NCBI GenBank assembly: GCA_026119855.1
Contig: JAOWBW010000036.1
Location: forward strand, 1,116,001-1,180,000
Length of the DNA: 64,000 bases
Direction of reading: 5' to 3'
Source: Campanula takesimana
Lineage: Eukaryota; Streptophyta; Magnoliopsida; Asterales; Campanulaceae
The notes under the pieces were generated by a model, which saw only the letters and a list, made by a program, of their open reading frames with translations, was not told the DNA's origin and searched no databases. This document shows, piece after piece, positions 56,301-64,000 of this stretch. A program made the translations under genes and the position numbers. How positions within the stretch are numbered: the stretch's first letter is position 1; each line of letters opens with the position of its first letter.

Positions 56301-59300
56301 CTGCATTATCCTAACCCATGCTGAGACAACTAAAATAATAAATAATGAAATATGGCGTTGCTTAACTAAACCCTTTCTCTGGTGATGCAAATTTTAGCTA
56401 TAAATAACCCCTGCAAAAGTAAGGAGAATACTGAAACACATTTCAAGTACATCTGCTCGAAATGCAGTGTACACTATAGCTTCTCTGTCTTTCAACTCAA
56501 GAAGCATTCTCTAGCAACTTCGGGGCATATATCCAACTTCAACATTAAATGCTACTGCGCCCTAGTTATGCTGAAATACGACCTACACATCTACCTTATT
56601 ACCTTGGCAGTCCAGCCACCTCATTCTTGGCCCTCAACTTATGTAAGACTACATCAGTTATCCTCATTCACTTTTCTAACTTTTACAACATTGAGCCTCC
56701 ATGAACGAAGTAACCAGAGACAAATCTTTCATCAACTTCCTAGGGAACGTTGCTCATACCAAAATGTGCATACCCCTGTTGATTTGCAACACATTGATCT
56801 TAAACTTATAATGGCCTTTGCGCTTATTTTCTGAACGTAGTTCTTGATGACCAGCATTTTGCACCATGAATACTCACACTTAATGCAACTGCTCAACTTC
56901 TACAAAAACCTTCAGAACAAAATTGAATACTCTATAGAAATCACGCCTAAGGTGACGGTATCATCAAAGCTAATCTGGAAGCTTGGCCTGTGTTCTCGTT
57001 TCTTAGCTCAGCCATTGCTTGATTCACAAAGGACAGCACAAAATCATATGCATGCAGGCATACACGGACTGTTAGCAAAAATCAGAATATTTGATACCAA
57101 TAGGAATCTTGCATAAACTGTCATTGTTTCATTCACAAGTTAATAGTATGACCACCAATATTGTGATAAAAGAGATTTATAGTGGAAACGGATGCAAGAT
57201 GAGCATTGCTCGTTCTCATATCACAGCATCCAATTCACAACACTTATTACTAAAGTTGGAAACCAAAAAGAAAACAGTTACTCCCTCCGTCCCAAAACAC
57301 CTTGCACATATTTCCCTTTTGGGTGTCCCATTGGTAAGTCCCACTTTCCCAAAATGGAAAAGATTCCCACTACTTCTCTCTCCTCTCCACTCACAACAAC
57401 TATCAATTTAATATTCTCTACCCCACTTTCTTTCTCCTTCCCTCTCACACCACCCACTTTTCTTACACATTTTATTAATTCCCGTGCTTTTCAAAAAGGG
57501 TGAAAGCTGTTTTGGGACGGAGGGAGTATGTTATTACTCTATTATAATAGCTACCCAAAACAACCGTTGATATAATTTGTTAAAAGATAGGCAGTAGTGG
57601 AAGAAGAGAAGTAGGCTAAAGCCACGTGCCAAGCTTATCCCTATCATGCTTGCACCTAGACAAATTAAAACTAAATTGCAAAAGTCTCCTTCCTAAAATG
57701 ATCTTAAATGCTCGTGTCACTAAATTGGATTGCCTAAAGACATAAGAAACCAGGTTTCCTAAACTGCAATGAAGATATCGTACCTATTCAGTCAGAACTT
57801 TATCTAACTAACATCGCCGACAAATTTTGCAAAGTGTGTTGGTTAGAGTAATGCTTAAATAACACTGCCCTAGAAAAAAAAAGTTATTTCCTGTAATGCA
57901 CCGAATTTTAAAGATTAACAAACAAAATTTTAAATATCAGTTTGCTTCATCAACTTTTATGATTTTGCTTCTGAATTCATGGCTCTTCTCATGTTGAAGG
58001 AGTAAAGAAACCATCCAATTACTGCAAATTAATGGATTATGGGCAACGCTATACCGACATGCTCTCGTTAATAGTTAATTGGACTTGGACCATGAATTTT
58101 AGGTTACATAACCGCTTGTTGTCTTCAATAATAAATATTGTTTCCATATAGGGAAATCGAAAACCAAATACTCATATAAAGGTGCTACAAGTATGATTTC
58201 TGGTTCAGTCAACTGCTCGTTGTCTTCAGTAACAAATTAGTAGTTTAGGAAAATCGAAAACCAAACGCTCGTATAGAAGTGCTACAAGTCTAGTGCAAAA
58301 AAACAAATTGCGGGATGTGTGAGAATCTCTCTCAACTCTCTCTCCTACTCTCCCCTTCAAAATATGTGCACTTCTTTAGCTGTTACAATCTAAAAGTCAG
58401 TTTTTTTCTTTATCTTATCCTATTATACGTAAAACTATTCCCAACCTTGAAAGTTCCTATTAAGCTTCCCATCTTAGATGATACTTGTTACAAACACTAA
58501 TTATCTGACGCACCGAATCCTAAGACCTAAAAGTAAATGAATTTCAGGTATTGCAAGTATGCTAGCAAGTGTGGGCCCTATACCCACCTATGAAGAGCAT
58601 GTTAAACGCCTCATCCAGTGTCAGTGAAATTATCTAAATTCAAGCTATAGTTCAGAATTTTCTCACAATAAAAAGGGGTCCCAAATCCACCGTTTACTCT
58701 TAAGTTGGATATAACAGTTGAGGAACTTCATGTCTTCAGGAAAAACTCATAAAAGACATGGAGAGGAGAAGACCGTTAGTATTTGAAGCAAATCACTTAA
58801 AACCCGTCAACAAATCCAGAACAATGACCACAAAGCAGGGGCAAAAAAAAAAAAAAAAAAAAAGTTTAACATAACTGGATGCTAGCAAATCACATTGATC
58901 TAATCAAGTAAGGCTCGTCAAAAATTATTTCCTTTTTTCATAACCATCACTAAAAGATTTTTAGAACAATGGAGGTTATCTCAACCTTAGTCAAATTTCT
59001 AACATGGAATCAACAAATCTCAATAGCAACGATTGTGTGATACTTAAATCAAAATTTTTACGTAAATGTCAGAAATTTCAATACCTGAACCCCCCACATG
59101 TACGGGTGAGCTTGAGGACTTGATGCCATGTAACCGTGAGGAGGCATTGGAGAGTATGCCTATACAATTACGATTGTTATCATGAGAATCAAAACAATCC
59201 ACAACTCAGAATAACAGCAATAAGGGTAATAGGTGTTCTTTAAGACAAAGAACCTGAAAACCAGTCCAATCTGGATTAACTGTTCCAGCGGTAGTAGCTT

Positions 59301-59500
59301 GAGCCTGCTCCTGAACATTAATAAACAGAGTAAACAGAAATAAGCAACCCAACAAAAGTTAAGATTCCTCAAACCTAATATGCCAGAAGGAAACAGATGC
59401 ACATGCATAACACAAACAGTTATACCTGTGAAGTAGGAGTCTTTGTCTCCTTTTCATCTTTCCCCTCCTTAGCGGGTTTATCCATCTCACCACTACCCAT
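47328..59500 (-). CDS. bZIP16-like: G-box-binding bZIP transcription factor, bZIP16/68 (GBF) type, 410 aa
   Basis: Twelve coding exons, minus strand: 59426-59500, 59254-59310, 59085-59159, 55522-55626, 55362-55421, 55097-55266, 54710-54764, 51006-51048, 50620-50909, 49345-49422, 49027-49152 and 47328-47426. All junctions are GT-AG and the frame holds to TGA, giving 410 residues. The Pro-rich N-terminus (DWTGFQAYSPMPPHGYM, PPYGTPPHPYVAMY, residues ~39-124) is the GBF multifunctional Pro-rich region. LPIKRSKGSLGSLNMITGKN follows at ~144-163. The basic region (311-336, N324-x7-R332) leads to a zipper with L342, L349, L356, I363, L370 and L377. G-group bZIPs bind CACGTG as dimers in the nucleus in light, stress and redox signalling. 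Intron 4 (3.46 kb) and intron 7 (3.66 kb, 51,049-54,709) are swollen by transposons. Confidence 0.95.
47519..47541. repeat. G run in the last coding intron of the bZIP gene
   Basis: A run of more than 20 G. A C run of about 26 lies in the same intron at 48,333-48,358. Length is unreliable in sequencing. On the transcribed RNA these become C and G runs, respectively. Confidence 0.8.
47819..47906. mobile_element. Short Stowaway-like MITE in the last coding intron of the bZIP gene
   Basis: 84 bp between TA sites, ends CTACCTCTATCCCAAAACGAATGTCC and complement, almost fully palindromic around CTCTTGATCAAGAG. Same family as the copy at 49,205. Confidence 0.75.
47905..48088. mobile_element. Stowaway-like MITE abutting the previous one
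   Basis: 180 bp with ends CTACTTCCTCTG..AATTAAGTGTC and GACACTTAATTTTGGGACGGAGGGAG. It shares a TA with the neighbouring MITE, so one inserted at the edge of the other. Confidence 0.75.
49205..49310. mobile_element. Stowaway-like MITE between the two bZIP-domain exons
   Basis: About 102 bp, TA-flanked, with ends CTCCCTCCGTCCCAAAATGA and its complement. It fills more than half of the intron separating the basic-region exon from the zipper exon (49,153-49,344), 34 nt from the upstream exon's donor. Confidence 0.85.
50234..50312 (+). mobile_element. RTE/SINE-type 3' end with (TTG)n tail
   Basis: GATTCATGTTAGC..CCCCAAATCATTTTGGGACT then AAGGCTTTG and TTG repeats. A second copy lies at about 51,357-51,420 in the next intron upstream. 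A conserved 3' hairpin plus (TTG)n tail is typical of RTE LINEs and SINEs they mobilise. Only the 3' ends remain. Confidence 0.55.
51357..51420 (+). mobile_element. Second RTE/SINE-type 3' end with (TTG)n tail
   Basis: ATGAGGATTCATGTTAGCC..CCCAAATCATTTGGGACT then AAGGCTTTGTTGTTGTT. About 60 bp shared with 50,234-50,312, in bZIP intron 7. Confidence 0.55.
53233..54256. mobile_element. Non-autonomous hAT element carrying host gene pieces
   Basis: 1,024 bp with ends TAGGGATGGCAA and TTGCCATCCCTA and a perfect 8-bp target duplication GTGGGGAG (53225-53232 and 54257-54264). Both ends have GGGTTCGGATACGGGTTCGG-like subterminal repeats, as in other hAT elements. The middle has two ~80-bp direct copies (53,486-53,570 and 53,632-53,710) that look like a captured CT/GA-rich leader, then a GH9 exon fragment. 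There is no transposase. This is a Pack-type hAT. Confidence 0.9.
53711..53812 (+). pseudogene. Captured GH9 endoglucanase exon fragment
   Basis: 34 open codons include ELNNAREAIRWGTDYLLKAT and QPGIIYVQ, then a GT donor-like GTATCA at 53813. EAIRWGTDYLLKA..P..IYVQ is characteristic of plant glycoside hydrolase family 9 (cellulase/endo-1,4-beta-glucanase), just before the usual VGD..DH.CWERPEDM block, which is absent. The stop at the exon end is consistent with capture of genomic DNA including a splice donor. It is fused to leader-like sequence in a foreign element and has no catalytic residues. Confidence 0.82.
54407..54451. repeat. T run followed by G run in bZIP intron 7
   Basis: About 24 T then about 18 G. 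Likely slippage-prone and of uncertain true length. Confidence 0.8.
54486..54587. repeat. ~51-bp direct duplication
   Basis: TGGATGGGGGGAGAATTAGT through CGCATTAAAAGCAAAAA occurs twice back to back, nearly identical, hence recent. Intronic. Confidence 0.85.
55630..55857. repeat. Intron 4 3' end shared with the hAT locus
   Basis: Partner of 291-519. It includes the acceptor side of the exon starting at 55626 and extends ~230 bp into the intron. The similarity stops at the exon boundary. Confidence 0.8.
57279..57528. mobile_element. Stowaway-like MITE in bZIP intron 4
   Basis: 246 bp, TA-flanked, with ends CTCCCTCCGTCCCAAAACA and TGTTTTGGGACGGAGGGAG. Its interior (CACTCACAAC..CTTTCTTTCTCC) is related to the copies at 2,795 and 42,431. 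Confidence 0.88.
57623..57628. promoter_or_regulatory. G-box in bZIP intron 4
   Basis: GCCACGTGCC context, a favourable core for G-group bZIP binding, inside the gene for such a factor. A second CACGTG lies at about 62,134, some 1.7 kb upstream of the gene. Chance occurrence is quite possible. Confidence 0.3.
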
Positions 59501-59526
59501 GACTCAACAGACCAGTGTAAGAAAAT

Positions 59527-59538
59527 TTATCCAACCAT
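59527..59538 (-). other. Three-codon uORF in exon 2 of the bZIP gene
   Basis: ATG GTT GGA TAA directly after the acceptor of exon 2 (exon starts 59539), 26 nt before the main ATG. Two more three-codon uORFs, ATG AAT TCT TGA (60310-60321) and ATG CGA CTC TGA (60167-60178), lie in exon 1. Confidence 0.7.
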
Positions 59539-60132
59539 CCTGCAACAAATCCACTTCGTTAGCAAGCAAGAATAATCCCTTACTACTAAATGGATTTCAC
59601 CCCTCCCTGCACCCACCCACCAAAAATATAAAAATCGTTTGATAACCCTAAAGTTTTAAAACTGCAAACAAAATGGGGCTGAAGGCACAGTAAAAGGAAT
59701 AGTGTACATGCGTACTAATTAATATAAATACACTAACAAACACAGAAGAGCAAGTATAGACATGTGTACATGCATTAAGTATGAGATGCCTAACCATCCT
59801 AAAGGTTCAGCTGACAGCACTATAAACAAGCACGTAAATATTGAAATAAACCCCAATAAACAAGATAAATTCCTCCAACCAATTCAACCATACAAACATA
59901 GGCATAATTTTTGAAATAACCATTCAAATTCAATAATACAATTCAATCATATATTGTGTAAAACACATATGTATCCAGATATAGGAAGAAAACGCAAAAA
60001 AAAAAAAAAAAAAAAAAAAAGGAGAAAAGGGGGCTAGAAGCATGTTGTACTAAAATTAAAAAGAGCTTCAACAGACAATTGATAAAATTGAAACGAACAA
60101 AGACCAATTCAAACCAAAAAGCATAAAATTAC

Positions 60133-60440
60133 CGTTGAAATCTACGAGGAGAACAGATTATCGGAATCAGAGTCGCATCACTGACTCTGACTCTTGGCAC
60201 TTTCCTTCAGCTACGAACAACACTGGTTTTTGAAGAAATAAAATCAATTTTTCTTTTTGCAAACTAGACTGAGTCGAGTATAGATCAACCAGGTAGGGTT
60301 AGCAAATTATCAAGAATTCATCGTCTTGATTATATTTTCAGAGGAAAAAGTTAGGGTTTTGTCTTTGTTGCAAGGGAGATCGTCGTCACTGTAAGGAGCG
60401 GAGTTGCAGACTTAGTCCCGATCTCTCTCACTCTGTATTT
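60133..60440 (-). other. Non-coding first exon (5' UTR) of the bZIP gene
   Basis: Donor CAACG-GTAATT at 60133/60132 joins the acceptor at 59540. GA-rich leader (GAGAGAGAAAATACAGAG on the minus strand near 60,440) suggests the transcription start lies about there. The exact start is not visible. Confidence 0.6.
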
Positions 60441-60610
60441 TCTCTCTCTTGTGTTTTTCCGATTGAGTGATGAGCGGTTGATGATTGAAGTTTCAACGGT
60501 TGGATTTATGTGTTGCATGGAGCTTCATGAATGGTTGTTCTAGATTGGAAACTTGTTCGGGTCATGGATACCTAGTACTACCCGGTCCGCCTCCGGTCCC
60601 ACTGCACTTA

Positions 60611-60755
60611 CTCCAAATCGACTCTCTGTCGAATGAATAGATAATCGCGATGCGATGCGATGCGCAGTTAAGCTCCAAATTGAATGAATAGTCGCGATGC
60701 ACATCAGTTAAGCTCCAAATCGACTGTCTGTCGAATGAATGAATAGTCGCGATGT
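60611..60755. repeat. Imperfect ~50-bp repeats upstream of the bZIP gene
   Basis: Three units with CTCCAAATCGACT, GTCGAATGAAT and AGTCGCGATG words, including GCGATGCGATGCGATGCGC at about 60,647-60,664. They sit within a few hundred bp of the likely promoter. Confidence 0.65.
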
Positions 60756-61259
60756 ACAAGAGGAGCAAAATATCCCCAAATAACCCCTTTAAATGTTAAT
60801 CGTCGAAATTGAAATAAACTATTACAATTGAGTGCGTGTCGATCTTCTCGATCTTCTGTGGAGTCCAACTTCATCTTTAGGTCGTGGTTCCGATTCAAAT
60901 GTGAATATTAATTTTAAAAAAAAATACAAATGAAATTTATTTAGCACAAAAATTGCTAAAATCTTGAAAGAAAAACAAAACTTGGAAAAACTTGTTTTAA
61001 AAAATAACACTTCCTCCAGTCAATGTTTTAATATTTTAATTATGTTTTCTTGATTGCCCCAATCTATTCATATAGGTGGAGTAATACTTCCCATAACATT
61101 ACATTGGTTGTGTCTATTAACATGTGTAGTATAGGAAGATCACCATAATTTATATCCTAGTTTTAGTAATGCGACATTTATTTTGAAACAAACCAAAATA
61201 AAAAGTAGGACATTTATTCCGAAACAAAAGGAGTATTGATAATCTTAAATTATTTGCAC
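60756..61259. other. Upstream intergenic DNA
   Basis: AT-rich. No frame, RNA gene or element ends recognised. Confidence 0.5.
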
Positions 61260-62030
61260 TAACGGTTTTAAACACACAAAACTTATTAAAACACACTTCT
61301 AAATGCATTGGCAATTTTTTAAAAGTAATGATAGGCTTAAGCAAATGCATTAATTGTCTTAAACATCTAACTAGCATTCTTAGATCAATGAACTCGCAAT
61401 ATTAAAATACATATACACATGTATTGGCAGTTTTTTTCTTGTGAAAAACGTGTATTAACAGTCTTAAGCACATGTATTGACAATTTCAAACACACGAACT
61501 GACATCCTTAAACACATGAAGTGGCAATCTTGAACGCATAAACACATGCCCTCGCAGTCTGAAACACATGCATTGATAGTATGAAGTACACAAATTGGTA
61601 GTCATAAACGTAAACACTTGCACGAGAAACTGAAACATAATGAATAATATGCACTCACAGTCTTGAACACATAAATTGACAGTCTTAAACACATAAACAC
61701 ATGCAACAACAGTCAGAAACATATGCACTAGCAGTCTTAAAACATACACATTGATAGTCTTAAACACACAAACAGACATACATAAACACACAAGCACATG
61801 CACTTAAACACACAGGCACATGCACTGGTAGTCTGACACACATGCACTGACGGTCTTAAAACACATGGATTGACAGTCTTAAACACACAAGCTAACAATT
61901 TTTAAAACACGAACTGACAGTTTTAACACAAACACGTGCAGTTGCACACTAAAACATAATGTAGTCTGTAACACGAAAACTAACAGTCTTAAAAGCACAA
62001 ACATATGCACAAGCATTTTGTTACACATTA
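61260..62030. repeat. Degenerate ~27-30-bp minisatellite
   Basis: Repeated CAGTCTTAAACACA, ACACATGCACTGA and ACACAAACACATGCA words over about 770 bp, much decayed. Apparent cysteine-rich frames on the minus strand derive from the repeat. Confidence 0.75.
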
Positions 62031-62930
62031 ACCGCCACAACCATAAGTATATTGACTACAACGACATTACCACATGTACCATCGCTATGTTTGATATATG
62101 GTGAGGGTGATGATAGTAGTGGTGATAGCAGTGGCCACGTGTTAGGCACATGACTCTTCGTTGCATTATGTTCAAACCTACTAGAAAATTAATGTATTTA
62201 AAAAACTAGTTCGCGTTAGTTATCTAGTTTTGTTAATATTTATACACGTTAAGCCGGTTAAATTTAGGTGAAAATAAATGTACAAGGTTCAAGTGATTGC
62301 AAGCAAGCCTATTACAAGGTCACCACCCCCAAGCAAACAAAGGCCAAGTGAGTTAAGAATACAAGTTTAGATCAACGAACGATGCAGAAGTTATAGAAAC
62401 TAGTGCACCATTTTGATTTGATTTTTGTTCCTTTGCTTAACAAACTTGTGCACAATCTTTATTTTTCTGATTAAAAGTAAAATGTAGTATTAACTATTTC
62501 AAAATATTTGTTTCAAAGGAAGTCGAGAATTCTTCTTATAGTTGGCTATGCATTTGAATTAATCGAGTTGAAATCTGAGAACGAAAACAGTTTATGCAAT
62601 CGCGCCTGATTACTATAGGCACTGTGTTACTATCCAATTCCACGTTGATGTTGGAACTTTCTTTCTGTATATGAATCGACATAATGTCTAATATGACTGC
62701 AATGTTAGTGATGCTAACAGTACAATAAGGGGAAAAAGTTCATATAATAGCGCAATTCTTTACAAATCGGAGCTTTTCAGAGGTAATTAAGGTCTGATAC
62801 ATTTAACATAAGATATTGGAAAACAGTATTTTTGATGACTCCGGAAATGGCTAAAATTTCTTTACAAAAGGGGAGAACCTTTAAGCGTATATTAATCCAA
62901 ATAAAAACCCCGTAAACCTCAACAAGTATT
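62031..62930. other. Intergenic DNA
   Basis: No coding frame or element ends recognised. CACGTG at about 62,134. Confidence 0.5.
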
Positions 62931-63484
62931 CTTCTTCTTCATCAATTTGGCAGTCTCTCGATAAATAGGGGTTTGACCTTTAGGGGAATGGTCATGCTCT
63001 CCCAGGCTTCTTCTTTGGCCTGGAAAGGTTGTTGCTCCCTCCACCATGCGTTATACTACCTCTTTCCCAGAAAGTTTGTACCATTTTGACTTTTTATGGT
63101 CAATATAAATGAACTTTGACCAAGCATGATGTCAATCTAATATTCACAATGAGATTTTAAAAATTGTTATTGACAAATGACTTAATGATTTGTCAGTTAC
63201 ATTTTCTAGAATTTCGCTAGAATGATTAGATGGACATCAATGTTTGGTCAAAGTTCATTTATATCGACCATACAAAGTCAAAATGGGACAAACTTTCCGG
63301 GACATAGGGAGTATATAGAGAGCACTCAGATTCATAGGCCCATTGTGTTTCCTATTTGATTTATTAGTCATCAGATACAAATAGATTAGAGGTACTTAAC
63401 CATGCCACGACCCTCCACACTGAGTTTTGTAGCTTGAAGCTGCTTCTTCTTGGGTGCTTTTAGCTGTTGCAACTTCTTGTTCAT
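62931..63484 (-). CDS. Two putative 3' exons of an unrecognised gene (partial)
   Basis: Exon 63401-63484 (28 codons, acceptor TTGGCAG, donor GTTAAG) reads MNKKLQQLKAPKKKQLQATK then LSVEGRGM. A downstream exon around 62,930-63,045 has frames ending SRPKKKPGRA-stop (stop at 62992) or others. Its acceptor lies within ~25 nt of a MITE and could not be fixed, so the final frame is open. Lys/Gln-rich composition suggests a nuclear or RNA-binding protein, but I do not recognise the family. Upstream exons would lie beyond 64,000. Confidence 0.35.
63054..63313. mobile_element. Stowaway-like MITE beside a putative last exon
   Basis: 256 bp, TA-flanked, ends CTACCTCTTTCCCAGAAAGT and ACTTTCCGGGACATAGGGAG, with long inverted arms (TTTTGACTTTTTATGGTC). 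A right-half copy of the same family lies at 63,663-63,738. Confidence 0.85.
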
Positions 63485-63662
63485 CTGCCAATTAAAACAT
63501 TAACACGATGCTCAGAGTTTAGATAATCCATAAATAGCAAACAGAGAAGAAAATGGCAATAGAAATTATAACATGTACACGAGCGTAAAATAGAAAAATG
63601 CTTCTTCTCAGGCGAGTAGTAACTTGAAGAAAGATCTAGCTATCAATCGTATCAACATTAAG

Positions 63663-63738
63663 GTTTAGTCAAAGTTCATTTATTTATGTTGACCATAAAA
63701 AGTCAAAATGAGACAAACTTTCCGGGACAGAGGGAGTA
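63663..63738. mobile_element. Half of a Stowaway-like MITE
   Basis: TTGACCATAAAAAGTCAAAA to CCGGGACAGAGGGAGTA, matching the right half of the copy at 63,054-63,313. The left half is absent or unrecognisable. Confidence 0.75.
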
Positions 63739-64000
63739 TTTTTTTAATGCATACTCTCAAAGTAGTGTATCCTATGTTACCTGGACACGGTATCGAGGAT
63801 CCGACACGGATACGGATACGGATCCTAGTGTCGGATACAATTTTCTTAATAATTTTGGACACTGGGACACAGTCCTAAATTTGGACATGGGTACGGGATA
63901 CGGTAATAGCAAATATGTATAAATATGTATATGTGTAAATAAAGCTAAGGTAAACACATGCATAGGAAACTAGTTTTAAAAAAGGAATAGGACATTTGTT
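63739..64000. repeat. Dispersed-repeat fragment with GACACGGATACGG words
   Basis: GGATCCGACACGGATACGGAT and CACTGGGACACAG..GGACATGGGTACGG form loose inverted and direct repeats of a kind common in plant non-autonomous elements. Ends could not be fixed. Confidence 0.4.

Noticed and set aside
61486..61803. Cys/Val-rich minus-strand frame
   Set aside because: Derived from the degenerate 27-30-bp minisatellite.
1..64000. tRNA, rRNA, snoRNA or microRNA genes
   Set aside because: No cloverleaf, rRNA core or recognisable mature small RNA could be seen by eye; weak or novel ones cannot be excluded.

Overview
This window is plant nuclear DNA, most likely from a eudicot. The evidence is intron-rich genes with GT-AG junctions, an intron-split G-group bZIP gene, Ty1/copia Sirevirus-type retrotransposons primed by initiator tRNA-Met, and many CTCCCTCCGTCCC-ended Stowaway-like MITEs. 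The species cannot be read from the sequence. There is no sign of bacterial or organellar DNA.

Layout. 1-2,300: a copia 3' remnant, a broken hAT transposase gene (minus strand) and hairpin-bearing tandem repeats. 2,300-6,250: MITE, AT-rich DNA and a ~31-bp minisatellite of about 53 copies. 6,696-6,899: a small plant zinc-ribbon gene. 7,490-9,630: self-nested Harbinger-like MITEs and G-rich repeats. 9,634-36,343: a Ty1/copia element (element A) with perfect 5-bp target duplications. A second, related element B (19,531-33,064) sits inside the 3' accessory ORF of A. 36,350-38,690: microsatellites, a 300-bp palindrome and an inverted LINE fragment. 38,889-43,815: a decayed copia element with a structured tandem repeat. 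43,934-46,212: a two-exon PTRHD1/Pth2-type gene (plus strand). 47,328-60,440: a bZIP16/68 (GBF-type) transcription factor gene on the minus strand, convergent with PTRHD1, with introns full of MITEs. One of these MITEs holds a 1,024-bp hAT element that itself carries a piece of a GH9 endoglucanase gene. 60,600-64,000: repeats and two apparent 3' exons of an unrecognised minus-strand gene running off the window.

The host genes look intact and ordinary. The unusual content is in the transposons. Elements A and B have diverged in one respect that stands out at nucleotide level: A is peppered with TGCGCA and B with TGCGCC, in LTRs, introns and weakly constrained coding stretches alike. Both also carry a 3' accessory gene built like a host gene, with a possible TATA box, a CT-rich leader, a short first exon, an intron and a second exon. 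Their LTRs place mitosis-specific-activator-like sequences (YCYAACGGYYA) near the TATA boxes. A self-recognition or anti-silencing system pairing the accessory protein with the short motif is a testable hypothesis, not a demonstrated fact.
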